A model generated the notes under the pieces. That model was given only the letters and a program-made list of their open reading frames with translations. It was not told the DNA's origin and did no database searches. This document shows positions 7,800 to 15,324 of a stretch of DNA of 15,324 nucleotides, one piece after another; the first letter of the stretch is position 1, and each line of letters begins with the position of its first letter. The DNA comes from Larix sibirica. Taxonomy: Eukaryota; Streptophyta; Pinopsida; Pinales; Pinaceae. The translations under genes and the position numbers were made by a program. The stretch is taken from contig NWUY0300019405.1 of the NCBI GenBank assembly GCA_004151065.3, forward strand, positions 1 through 15,324, read 5' to 3'.

Positions 7800-7842
7800 T
7801 GTTTTTCCTGGCCATTTTGAAGCCGGGGCACAAACCCAACCT

Positions 7843-8544
7843 TTAACATATGTATTCTATTACTACAAGGTCAATCTAAAATTTCTACAATAATTATCCA
7901 CTTGCTTGTTCTTATTTCTAGAAGATTGCGTGTTAGTATATTGGTCGATTATTGAGCAAACAAATCTTGAACTTTTTCTTTCAAAACCTACCAATTCCGT
8001 TTTATTATTCTAATTAATATGTTCATAAATCATAAAGGATACTTATCTTTGTCTCCATTTATAAAGAATACTTCATATGAAAAAGAACCAAAAGTTTTTA
8101 CAAATCTTAGTTTTTTTAAATCCTTCCTTATAAATGGTTCAAGTCTATCATTTTCAGAATTATTTTGGATGCCCTTCAATTTGGAGGATGTATGAAATAA
8201 GAAAATAACCAAAAGCATGAAATTACTCATCTAAATTGTCCTGCTTTTAACGCCACACATAGGTTTTGAGTTTATTGTTTAGCATCAAGTCAAAATTGAA
8301 GAAATGATTCAAGTTGGTATATTGCATAAATGTTTAAAGAAATTTAGACATCCCATACCTATACACTCAAGGAGAGGCTTGATGAACTAGGCATGAAGTT
8401 GGACTCCATTGGCCAATGTAATCCATACATCCTCTTATGTGAGGTGAAGCATGGTAGTAGTGATTGGGTATCCTTTGATCATGTTGGGAACTAGAGGAAC
8501 ATACACCAATTTTGCCTGAAATGCCACCAACAGTGTAATGATAT
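7843..8544. other. Non-coding AT-rich spacer with one stray repeat unit
   Basis: No gene is visible. At 8162-8187 a stretch resembling 7263-7288 codes WMPFNLED, so the repeat-coded relic once extended at least this far. The rest, up to the gypsy 5' LTR, shows no structure I can name; the small reverse-strand frames at 8030-8230 and 8367-8639 match no family known to me. Confidence 0.45.
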
Positions 8545-8891
8545 TGTTGGACAAGCAAGGAAGGCACACCTATGATCCTCCATATCCCAATAATGCACAA
8601 TCTCCAAGACAGGGCATACTCCCCAATAGGATGACACAATCATCTAGAAAAGGAGTTGGGCCCAAGATGAAGTATGTTGAAGAATTAATGAAGTGACCAT
8701 TAAGATATAGTGGTTAGTTGTATTGGTTGACACAATCAATCTTATGTATTGTAATAGCAGCTCTATATAAAGCTTCCTTCTCTTCATTAATAAGATCGAT
8801 GATCTGTTTTGGTCCTTCTTTTTGAGCTACATCTCTATTGTTTTTTTTTTGTTCTCTCATTTGTTCTCTGCCAATTAGGCATGGTAGATCA
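8545..8891 (+). repeat. 5' LTR of the gypsy element
   Basis: It opens TGTTGGACAAGC and ends GTAGATCA, two bases before the PBS, giving 347 bp. It matches 13453-13806 along its whole length. A second TGTTGG at 8482 also has a weak counterpart at 13411, but similarity there is poor and the 3' site would lie inside coding sequence, so I prefer 8545. Confidence 0.85.
8764..8772 (+). promoter_or_regulatory. TATA box of the gypsy 5' LTR
   Basis: TATATAAAG is a near-perfect plant TATA box placed in mid-LTR. The 3' LTR copy at 13679-13687 reads TATATGAAG and is probably weakened. Confidence 0.6.
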
Positions 8892-8893
8892 GT

Positions 8894-8905
8894 TGGTATC
8901 AGATC
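8894..8905 (+). other. Primer binding site, initiator-tRNA-Met type (gypsy)
   Basis: TGGTATCAGATC matches the first ten bases of the plant initiator-Met PBS (TGGTATCAGAGC). It lies two bases after the 5' LTR, a usual spacing. Confidence 0.88.
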
Positions 8906-9123
8906 CTTCGATTTGGATGCTTCTTCTCTGAAGATAAACTTCAATTCTTTTAGCATTTGTAGGTGGTTCCACCTCATCTCTCATACCCTAGTCTTCCCAG
9001 CACTAGGGATTGTCTTTGTCTCCCTATCCAGGCGCCTTTTTTGTTGGTCTGCTAGGGTTCCCTACCCTCTATATTTTTTTGGTACATGGGAGGCTCCTCC
9101 TCCTTTTTCAATCCTTCACTAAG

Positions 9124-10133
9124 ATGCCTCCATGTAAGGACACCACATGAGAGGGCTCTCAAACAAGTCATGTCTCCTCAGTGGTAGATTTGACCCAAGA
9201 CTTGCATGAGCTTGTGTGCTTGCAACATCAATAGCTCTATAGTTTGATATTTATTTTAAATTTCCTACATACAATGGCCATATGAATGGTGATCTCTTAG
9301 ATTCTTGGATTAGAAGTCTCTCTACTTATTTTCGGACCTTCCTAGACTTCGACAAAGAAACCAAACTTCATATTGCTTGTCTGCAGTTGGAAGGAGTGGC
9401 ACAATAGTGGTGGGATTCACAGTTGGATCCTTTTGAGCTAAAGGTGGATCTCACTTCCGCCACTTCCAGTTCTTCCCATGCTCGTCCTATTCGCGATTAT
9501 GCCTCTCTTTGTTAGGTGTTGCGGGATCATTTTTATCCCATTGGATATGTCCATAACTTTTTGGCTCATTGGCTTCAGCTTAGGTAGTAAACCGACCAGT
9601 CCATGTAGGCCTATATTGATGAATTTGGGAAGCTTTGTATTCATCTCGTGATCCACAATCCGAAATAAGTACTTGTGATTAAATTCAATTATGGTCTTTT
9701 ACTTATCTTTCGTAGAGAAGTGGACCTGTTTAACGCCTCCACCTTGGAAACTGCATTTGTGCATGCTCTCTCTATGGAAAGAAAGGTCACCCCTCGGATG
9801 CATCTTTTTCCATCCCATTCCCCACCCTCTTCCATATCCCAACCCTCAACTCTTTATTCTCCCAATTCTATCACTCGGTGTACCCTTTTTTGTACTCGCT
9901 TTCCCTCTTCTAAGGAATGTTGGGCGCTGCAAGGGCAACGCTCTCCCAAACCTCCAGGAAAGAATTTATTTGCTCACGATTCGACCACCTCTTTGAATAT
10001 AAATCCTAACCATACCCTTATTTATTTGGATAATCCTATGGAGCTTGATCATTCTTTGACCCTCATGACTATCACAACTGGTGTTTCAGATCAAGCTCCA
10101 TTGTTCACCCATAACTACCAAATCAAACATTAG
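9124..10133 (+). pseudogene. Gypsy gag relic (retrotransposon gag domain)
   Basis: Gag builds the particle that packages element RNA. The likely start is ATG 9124 (MPPCKD), which runs into a stop after eight codons, then VDLTQDLHELVCLQHQ in the same frame. A shift before 9243 moves reading to the third frame, where FKFPTYNGHMNGDLLDSW begins the conserved gag domain. The core shows LHIACLQLEGVAQ*WWDSQL near 9370-9425, YPIGYVHNFLAHWLQLR near 9535-9585 and AYIDEFGKLCIHL near 9611-9650. Stops fall at Gln or Trp codons. From 9675 the frame is open for 152 codons into a Pro/Ser-rich tail. A normal CCHC knuckle is not visible; a Cys-containing stretch at 9878-9930 may be its remnant. Confidence 0.85.
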
Positions 10134-10660
10134 TTGTCTACTATGACTATGGACAATGATAGTCAAAAGAACCTTGTGCCTCAAGACCTGGTGCATCACC
10201 TCGTCCTTCCCACAACTCCTCATCCACATCCATACCAACTCGGTTGGGTGCACAAAGATGGCCCCCATATTATGGTGACTCAACGTTGTGATGTTACCTT
10301 TTCCATTAGGCCCTTTTGAGACACTATTGATTGTGACGTCTCCCCACTAGATTGCAATGATCTATTCTTGGGTGTCCCATACCAACATCAACATTAGGTA
10401 GTATAGCATGCACATATACACAAGTATTACCTCAAGAAAGAGAGGTGGACTTATGTTCTCACCTCTTAATCCTTAAAAGAACCTGCCTTACTATTTGGAA
10501 AGATCATTGTCCGTCGCATTAGCCTTCATCATTGTGTATCATTGTTCCTAGTCCGTCCTCTCAAACCTGATAATACCACTCACCCGTGTCCTCTCAACAT
10601 GGTCCCTTATTGCAGGAATATGTAGATGTATTTGCAGTGACTACTGACCTTCCCCCCTCC
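10134..10660 (+). pseudogene. Gypsy protease and linker relic
   Basis: This segment continues the gag frame. YQLGWVHKDGPHIMVTQRCD near 10228-10287, CDVSPLDCNDLFLGVPYQH near 10335-10390 and RWTYVLTS near 10444-10467 follow the pattern of the retropepsin-to-RT linker of plant chromoviruses. The N-terminal Asp-Ser/Thr-Gly catalytic triad itself cannot be found with confidence, so protease is assigned from position and the later part of the domain. Near 10613-10670 the reading moves to the second frame (EYVDVFAVTTDLPPSQPIEH), the usual lead-in to RT, then back to the third frame for RT proper. Confidence 0.65.
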
Positions 10661-10667
10661 CAACCTA

Positions 10668-11490
10668 TTGAGCATACCATCAATTCCTAGTGCCTCCTTA
10701 CCTAACACACCTACTTATTGCCTCACCCCCACTGAAGTATCCAAGATTGAACGTCAAATCCAACATATTTTGAACTCCAACCATATTCATCCTAACTCTT
10801 CCCCCTTTGCCTCTTTCGCCTTCATAATTCCCAAAAAGGAGGACAATGAATGGTTCTTGGTCACAGATTACTGCACCCTCAATAAGGCTATGATAAAAAC
10901 CATTATCCCCTACCCAAAATTGATGACATTTTGGACCAATTGCGGGGGCATGATACTTCACAAATATGGATCTCAGAATTGGGCACCATCAAGTGTGAAT
11001 AATTGTAGCAAATGCTCGAAAGGAAACTTTGAAGACCAGGTTTTGCCTACATGAGCGGTTGGTGATGCCTTTTCACCTCATTAATGCACTAACTACCTTC
11101 AAGCGCCTCATCAACAGCATCTTCTGACTACACCTTGGTAAGTTTGTGGTAATTTATTCAGATGATATTCTCATTTTCAATAGCGCATGGGAGGATCATC
11201 TCTAGCATGTCCGCTCTATCTTGGATCTCTTGAGGCATCATCATTTGCAGGTCAAAGAATGCAAGTCATTTTTTGGGGAACCCTATGTCTAGTATTTGGG
11301 GTTCATTATCGATCAAGAAGGGATTTGTCCTAATGATGCCAAGGTCAAAGCCTTGGCCACTTGGCCTAATCCCACCAATGCTTTGGCTCTCAAAAGTTCT
11401 ATGGGTGGCATAAATTTCTATCGCCAGTTCATTGCCATTTTTTCTCAATTGGCTCGCCCTCTCCACCACTTCTCGAATCAGTCCCATTTA
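10668..11490 (+). pseudogene. Gypsy reverse transcriptase relic, YSDD active site
   Basis: RT copies the element RNA. The N-terminal part is in the third frame from 10668: PNTPTYCLTPTEVSKIERQI, then AFIIPKKEDNEWFLVTDY and LNKAMIK. Two one-base shifts near 10900 and 10945 bring reading to the first frame. NMDLRIGHHQV at 10963-10995 holds the first catalytic Asp (10969). The second motif is YSDD at 11155-11166, where the family has Y-[LIVM]-D-D, so the Leu has become Ser (TTA/TTG to TCA). Stops at 10996, 11125, 11203 and 11290 sit at expected Arg or Gln codons (CGA to TGA, CAG to TAG). The thumb region reads KVKALATWPNPTNALALKS before FYRQFIA and leads directly into RNase H. Confidence 0.92.
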
Positions 11491-12060
11491 TCCTAGACCC
11501 CTCTTGCTCAATAACATTTTCAACTCAAAGATGCTCTTTGTTATGCTCTCATGCTTCATTTCCATGATCTTTAGCAACCTTTTGAGATTGAAACAGATCC
11601 CTCTCAATTTACCAATGGGGTTGTACTTAAACAAGGATGTCACCCTATTGCATACCACTCTAAAGCACTCTCTGATGCAAAACTACACTACAATACCTAT
11701 GATAAGGAGTTTTAGAGTTTGGAAGATTCTTTCAAACAATAACGTCATTACATTTTGGGAAAGGAAACCATCTTACCCATAGATCATCACCCATTGATCT
11801 TTATTAATTCATAGACAAAGATCCATGAACAATGACATCTGAAGTGGGTCGCATACATTCAATAGTTCTATTTAGTGATCAAATACAAAAATGGCGCCTC
11901 TAATCGGATGGCAGACCTTATCACTCATCCTCTTAAGTTATTCACATTTTAGAGGTACAGTGTGCAACCTATGATGCTTGGAAAATCCTTTATGCATCAA
12001 ATGTTTTATTTGGTTCAATTTGAAAGGCCTTACAATGACCTACTGAGATCAACTAGACCC
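11490..12060 (+). pseudogene. Gypsy RNase H relic
   Basis: The first frame continues from RT. HFQLKDALCYALMLHFHDL opens the domain, and FEIETDPSQFTNGVVLKQG at 11581-11637 carries the first catalytic Asp at 11596. AYHSKALSDAKLHYNTYDKE near 11659-11715 holds the Glu of the active site, and LPIDHHPLIF near 11773-11802 the next acidic position. SNRMADLITHP near 11911-11940 matches the end of the domain. About eight stops lie in frame, each one change from Gln, Arg or Trp; there is no indel until about 12060. The catalytic acids appear intact, so inactivation came through stops. Confidence 0.88.
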
Positions 12061-12064
12061 CTTT

Positions 12065-13060
12065 TTGGATTATTCTATTTGCAATGGGTGGCTTTATAAG
12101 TTGAGTCAACTATGTGTTCCTTTGTCTGATGATCGACTTACTCTCATCAAAGAAGCGTGCCTCTTCTTATGGTGGTCACTTTGGTACAAAGAAGACCATC
12201 CAAAATTTGCAGCACCATTTCTTTTGGCCTACAATGTATCGTCAAGTGGAACATTTCATCAAATCCTATTCATTGTGCAACCAACACAATCCCGCTAATC
12301 ATAAGTATGGTCTTTACGAACCACTTCCAATACCCTCTCACCCATGGGAGTCCATATCCATGGATTTTCTCAATGGTTTTCCCAAGACATTCCACAAGCA
12401 TGATGCAATCTAGGTGGTGGTTTCCCACTTTTCTAAGATGGCCCTTTTTATTCCATGTACCAAGACTATCTCTGTAGCAGAAATTGTCGATTTGTTCTTT
12501 AAGTAGGTTTAGTCTCACTTTGGTTTTCCTACTTTTATTATCTTAGATCTTGATTCTTGTTTTCTAAACACGTTTTGGAAAACCTTATGGTCCTTGTTGG
12601 GGTGTCACCTTCTTTTTTCCACCACCCTCCACCCCCAAGGTGATGGTCAGAATGAGGTAGTCAACCACAACCTTGTCCATTCCCTTCGTATGTCCTTTTC
12701 CAAAAACAAACAGTGGGATACGTACATGCATATCATCCAACATAGTTATAGCTATTCTTCTCACTCCTCCACCGGCCTCTCACCTTTTGAGGCCTATTAT
12801 GGCTATCAACCTTTAGCCCCTTATGAGTTTCCTCTCACATTGACTTTCAAGAAGTTTTTCCACCAGTATAAGGAAAAATAGTTTGTTCAATCTTTCCTGT
12901 AGCATCTTTCTCACAAACATGCCTAGGTCAGAATGGCTCTCTAGTCTACCCAGTAGTGCTACAAATCCCGCCATTATGTGCATTGTAAACTTGTGTCCTT
13001 TTCTCTTGGTGAGTGTGTTTGGTTATATATGGAGAAGGGTTTTTTTCAATTCCAATGCCA
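12065..13060 (+). pseudogene. Gypsy integrase relic with intact D-D-35-E
   Basis: Integrase inserts the cDNA. The zinc-binding segment starts in the second frame (SICNGWLYKLSQLCVPLSDD). A one-base loss at 12155-12158 removes the first His and moves reading to the third frame (SSYGGHFGTKKTIQNLQHHF). The Cys pair reads YSLC, so one Cys is also lost. The core keeps all three catalytic acids: Asp 12363-12365 (SMDFLNGFP), Asp 12546-12548 (ILDLDSCF) and Glu 12654-12656 (DGQNEVVNH). Spacing is 60 and then exactly 35 residues. The third frame continues through QWDTYMHIIQHSYSYSSHSS and SPFEAYYGYQP to a stop at 12879. Weak C-terminal fragments follow to about 13060. Confidence 0.92.
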
Positions 13061-13079
13061 TCATAAGCTCAAACCTCTG

Positions 13080-13452
13080 TGTTATGGTCCTTATACCATC
13101 CTACAACAGATTGGTGAGAAAGCATACCACCTGGATTTACCTCCTTAGTTGGGCATCCACAATGTAGTCAATGTCAATAACCTCAATCCTTTTGAGCCTT
13201 CCATGCCAGAGGAATCCATCACAACCTCTCACCCTTCTGTGAAAATTCCAGACTTACAACCTCCTCTCTTGATTGATACCTTGTTGGATAATTGCTCTGC
13301 CAACACCTTTCACTCCCAGCACACCTCTTATTTGGTTGGAAAGAAAGGGAAACATCCAACACAGGTTGAATGGCTCTCCCAGGAAGTTATGCAACAATAG
13401 TTTCCTCAGTTGTTGGTGGAAGTAGGGACACTTCCAACTTCAAACATGGAGG
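13080..13452 (+). pseudogene. Integrase tail with chromodomain-like segment
   Basis: CYGPYTILQQIGEKAYHLDL at 13081-13140 and GIHNVVNVNNLNPFEPSMPE at 13150-13209 form the conserved tail that precedes the chromodomain in chromoviruses. From about 13263 the third frame reads LLIDTLLDNC, then TSYLVGKKGKHPTQVEWLSQ and, past a stop at 13398, FPQLL. The Y-L-V-x-K-x-G...E-W pattern fits a chromodomain, which in these elements is thought to steer integration to particular chromatin. One basic/aromatic position of the usual K-W-K-G is Lys here. The fold is inferred from a short motif and from position. Confidence 0.7.
13443..13452 (+). other. Polypurine tract of the gypsy element
   Basis: AACATGGAGG lies just before the 3' LTR edge and is purine-rich apart from C and T near its start. 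It is the only reasonable plus-strand primer site there, but it is weak. Confidence 0.45.
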
Positions 13453-13806
13453 AGTTGGGAAAGCAAGGAGGGCACGCTTTTGATTCTCCATCTCCCAGCA
13501 ATGCACAATATCCAAGAGAGGGCATGCTGCCCAATAGGATGTCACAATCATATAGAAAAGGAGTTGGGACCAAGAAGAAGTCTGTTGAAGAATTAATGAA
13601 GTAGCCATTAAGAGATAGTTTTTAGTTATATATGTTGACACAATCTATCTTCTATCTTGTAATAAGTAATAACAACTCTATATGAAGTCGCCTTCTCTTC
13701 AATAATAAGTTCGATGATCTATTTTGGTCCTCCTTTTTGAGCTACATATTTGTTATTTTGTTTTTGTTCTCTCATATGTTCTCTGTCAGTTAGGAAAGGT
13801 AGATAA
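13453..13806 (+). repeat. 3' LTR of the gypsy element
   Basis: It matches 8545-8891 over 354 bp. The expected TG start reads AG here, and the end reads TAGATAA against TAGATCA in the 5' copy, so both terminal dinucleotides are damaged. The open frames at 13410-13604 and 13387-13641 are chance readings of the LTR and the adjacent coding relic. Confidence 0.85.
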
Positions 13807-14732
13807 ACTATAGAAGATGCCTCCCACTCCATACAAAAATTTATTTAGGAAGCTCGACATCTCCCTCCCCCACCCTTCTCATTGCAGAGACATGAAGAGA
13901 AATCCAAGGTGAAAACGATTGTAAAATGTTGTTGGATCTCGATCAATCTTCATTAGGGGCCTCCATTGACTGTAATTGATGCCCGCCTTGTAATACCCTT
14001 TTTACCTCCAATCCATAGATTTAAATCACCCTTCCAACTAAACAATGCCCATGCCCTTTCAGGAGCCACTAAACATATTATATGCCATCCAACTATTATA
14101 TTTTAGTGCATGTGCATCAAGTCAAGGAATGATAAAAGGCATGGTTATCATGTGGGTTTCTCTGCATGCACAAGGATTCTCATTTTTTATTAACCATCGG
14201 GATATTGCAAGGTTTGTATGCAATGTCTGGTATTCAATTCCTTAAATCCATACCTAGGGATCTTAAACATCCGATGAATTTTGACGTGTTTATGTGTAAC
14301 AACCTTTACAAAAATGTGATTGAGCATACATTATTAAGTAGCAGGTGTATTTTATAATTTTTCCATTATATATCTTTTTAAATAACATACTTTCTATGTT
14401 TAATGAAATTGTCTACAATAACGTTAAGGAAAGCTAAGTTAAGGATGTTCAATTATTAAAAAAAATATTTGCAAGTGGTGCAAACCAGAGGCACATGGAG
14501 GAACCCCACATTATCAAATAGAAAACAAACAAAACACATTCCTTAGGAATATATTCCCATATATTTGGACAACACTAAATTATTTGGATTCATATTTCTT
14601 GCTTGAATTTGAATGTATACACTTCATAAATGCTAATATTGATTGATTGAAAATTTGTAATAGGCCAAAGCACTTAGTTTTTTTAAGTGGGTGGCCAAAT
14701 ATTATCTCAATATGTTAATCAAAAGTGGTCTT
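13807..14732. other. Unannotated flank, no gene recognised
   Basis: No family is recognisable. Two overlapping frames at 14045-14245 and 14166-14357 have no domain, no biased composition and no supporting signal, so I do not call genes. A run of short A-rich stretches near 14455-14470 and 14520-14540 is unremarkable. Confidence 0.5.
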
Positions 14733-15010
14733 TGTTATGACCCTCCCTAGGGGGTAAGAGGGCCCATTAGAGTAGAAGTGGAGGCCATTCAATGTAAAGT
14801 GGACTAGGTCCACTATATAATTGTTGTTAAATAAGACCACTAAGTTATTGAATAAATGTAATGGGACCTTGTTATGGAAAAAATTGCACAAGTGCACTCT
14901 TCCACTTGGTGAGGGGCTAAGCCTTGTANAACAACAGAGGTGTCATTCTTCGTGGTTTTTTTCTACTCTCTTCCTTCCCATTAAAAAAATATTTATTTAT
15001 TTTTCAGTAG
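14733..15010 (+). repeat. Candidate solo LTR or short LTR fragment
   Basis: The stretch opens TGTTATGACCC. It has a TATA box TATATAA at 14814-14820 and an AATAAA at 14851-14856, and passes into a T/C-rich zone at 14957-14978. This order resembles a plant LTR. A perfect 7-bp stem (AGTGGAC 14798-14804, GTCCACT 14808-14814) abuts the TATA box, and the palindrome CCCTAGGG is at 14745-14752. No second copy lies in the window and the right end is not defined. The sequence has one unresolved base at 14929. Confidence 0.35.
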
Positions 15011-15324
15011 TTTGATACTTATGGTTCTCAGATAGGAAATTCCTATACTCTCAATCATATCCTTTCCTAAACTTCTAAAGTGTCAATATATCATTATGGG
15101 ACCACAAATTGGACATGTGAATTTACCTTTGATTGAGGACTTGGAAGACATGGAATAATGCCAATACTATTATACATCCAAGCAATTATTTAGAAAAGAT
15201 GCATGGTATTTTGATAAAATTATATATGATTAAAGTTTAGTACTTTACAAAACACAAAAATGTGTTATCCATAGGGAATTATGAATTGTGCATGTAAGTA
15301 TTCCATGGAATTGAAATTGTTTTT
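15011..15324. other. AT-rich tail without recognisable features
   Basis: I see no coding frame, repeat or motif of note up to the window edge. Confidence 0.5.

Larger units (their letters stand above)
7112..7842 (+). pseudogene. Unrecognised Tyr/Asn/Pro-rich coding relic with nested tandem repeats
   Basis: I do not recognise the protein. Reading starts near 7112 in the second frame, with a possible ATG at 7121 (MEDHSP). It moves to the first frame near 7260 and runs to about 7575 with four stops (TAG three or more times, then TAA), then resumes at 7619 in the second frame and stays open for 75 codons to the TAA near 7840. The core is a motif of the form P-Y-N-[FL]-E-G-x-H-x-N-Y-E, then R-x-N-Y and L-E-x-P-W. 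The translated repeats agree far better than chance, which is the main evidence for coding. A gag-like or structural protein of an unclassified LTR element is the best guess, given the LTR-like DNA upstream; no zinc knuckle, protease or polymerase motif is present. Confidence 0.45.
8545..13806 (+). mobile_element. Degenerate Ty3/gypsy chromovirus, structurally complete
   Basis: The order is LTR, PBS, gag, protease, RT, RNase H, integrase, chromodomain-like tail, polypurine tract, LTR. Integrase after RNase H is diagnostic of Ty3/gypsy, and the C-terminal chromodomain-like segment places it among chromoviruses. Gag and protease share the third frame (about 9243-10440), as in single-ORF chromoviruses. 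One frame (10954 to about 12060) then runs through RT and RNase H for some 369 codons with only point-mutation stops and no indel. In columns 8593-8652 against 13501-13560 the LTRs differ at 6 of 60 sites, so this insertion looks younger than the copia one. No clear target-site duplication was found. Confidence 0.95.

Noticed and set aside
8482-8544. Alternative gypsy LTR start at TGTTGG 8482 / 13411
   Set aside because: Similarity between the two upstream stretches is weak and lengths differ by about 20 bases. The 3' site falls inside the chromodomain-tail coding relic.
8714-9122. Overlapping open frames on both strands at the gypsy 5' LTR and leader
   Set aside because: The DNA here is LTR, PBS and leader. 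Neither frame matches a retroelement protein.
8540-13811. Target-site duplication for the gypsy element
   Set aside because: GATAT before the 5' LTR and CTATA after the 3' LTR do not match convincingly.
13807-13830. AAGATGCCTCC at 13814-13824, equal to the gypsy gag start at 9121-9131, which could mean a tandem LTR-internal-LTR-internal array
   Set aside because: The match is only 11 bp, there is no clear PBS, and about 222 bases would have to be deleted. What follows does not read as gag.
14045-14357. Two overlapping 63-66 codon frames in the right flank
   Set aside because: There is no family resemblance, repeat structure or regulatory signal. Frames of this length are common by chance.
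1-15324. CRISPR arrays, bacterial operons, rRNA or tRNA genes
   Set aside because: No regular spacer-repeat arrays, ribosome binding sites or tRNA-like cloverleaf sequences were seen. The only tRNA-related sequences are the two primer binding sites.

Overview
This window looks like intergenic nuclear DNA from a large-genome seed plant. It is AT-rich, holds no intact gene, and is built mostly from old LTR retrotransposons whose coding parts are full of stops and frameshifts. The plant call rests on the initiator-methionine type primer binding sites and the domain orders of a Ty1/copia and a chromodomain-bearing Ty3/gypsy element. A gymnosperm host is plausible but cannot be shown from the sequence alone.

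Layout. Bases 1-400 hold a short unidentified coding relic with four nonapeptide-coding repeats. Bases ~401-5883 are a structurally complete but dead Ty1/copia element: 5' LTR, PBS at 896-907, gag with a ruined zinc knuckle, protease, integrase, reverse transcriptase, RNase H, polypurine tract and 3' LTR. Its RNase H is interrupted by a 253-bp insert/duplication bounded by 19-bp direct repeats. Bases 5884-6600 are AT-rich and featureless. Bases ~6640-7090 look like part of a further LTR or promoter, with a CpG-rich patch and a strong hairpin. Bases ~7112-7842 are a relic of a repetitive, Tyr/Asn/Pro-rich coding sequence that I do not recognise, with 16-codon, ~24-codon and ~60-codon repeat periods. 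Bases 8545-13806 are a second complete but dead element, a Ty3/gypsy chromovirus: 5' LTR, PBS at 8894-8905, gag, protease, RT, RNase H, integrase, chromodomain-like tail and 3' LTR. Bases 13807-14730 show nothing clear. Bases 14733 to ~15010 resemble a solo LTR. The rest is plain AT-rich DNA.

Decay pattern. Most in-frame stops sit where Gln, Arg or Trp codons are expected, so they are one C-to-T change away on one strand or the other. This fits long-term deamination of methylated cytosines in silenced elements. In a hand-counted 60-column sample the copia LTRs differ at 14 positions, and in another sample the gypsy LTRs differ at 6, so the copia insertion looks older. The two elements lost different catalytic residues: copia keeps its RT YADD motif but lost two of three integrase DDE residues, while gypsy keeps all three integrase residues but has an altered RT motif (YSDD).

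The least explained material, and the best candidates for something undescribed, are the repeat-coded relic at 7112-7842, the nonapeptide repeats at 41-147 and the insert inside the copia RNase H.
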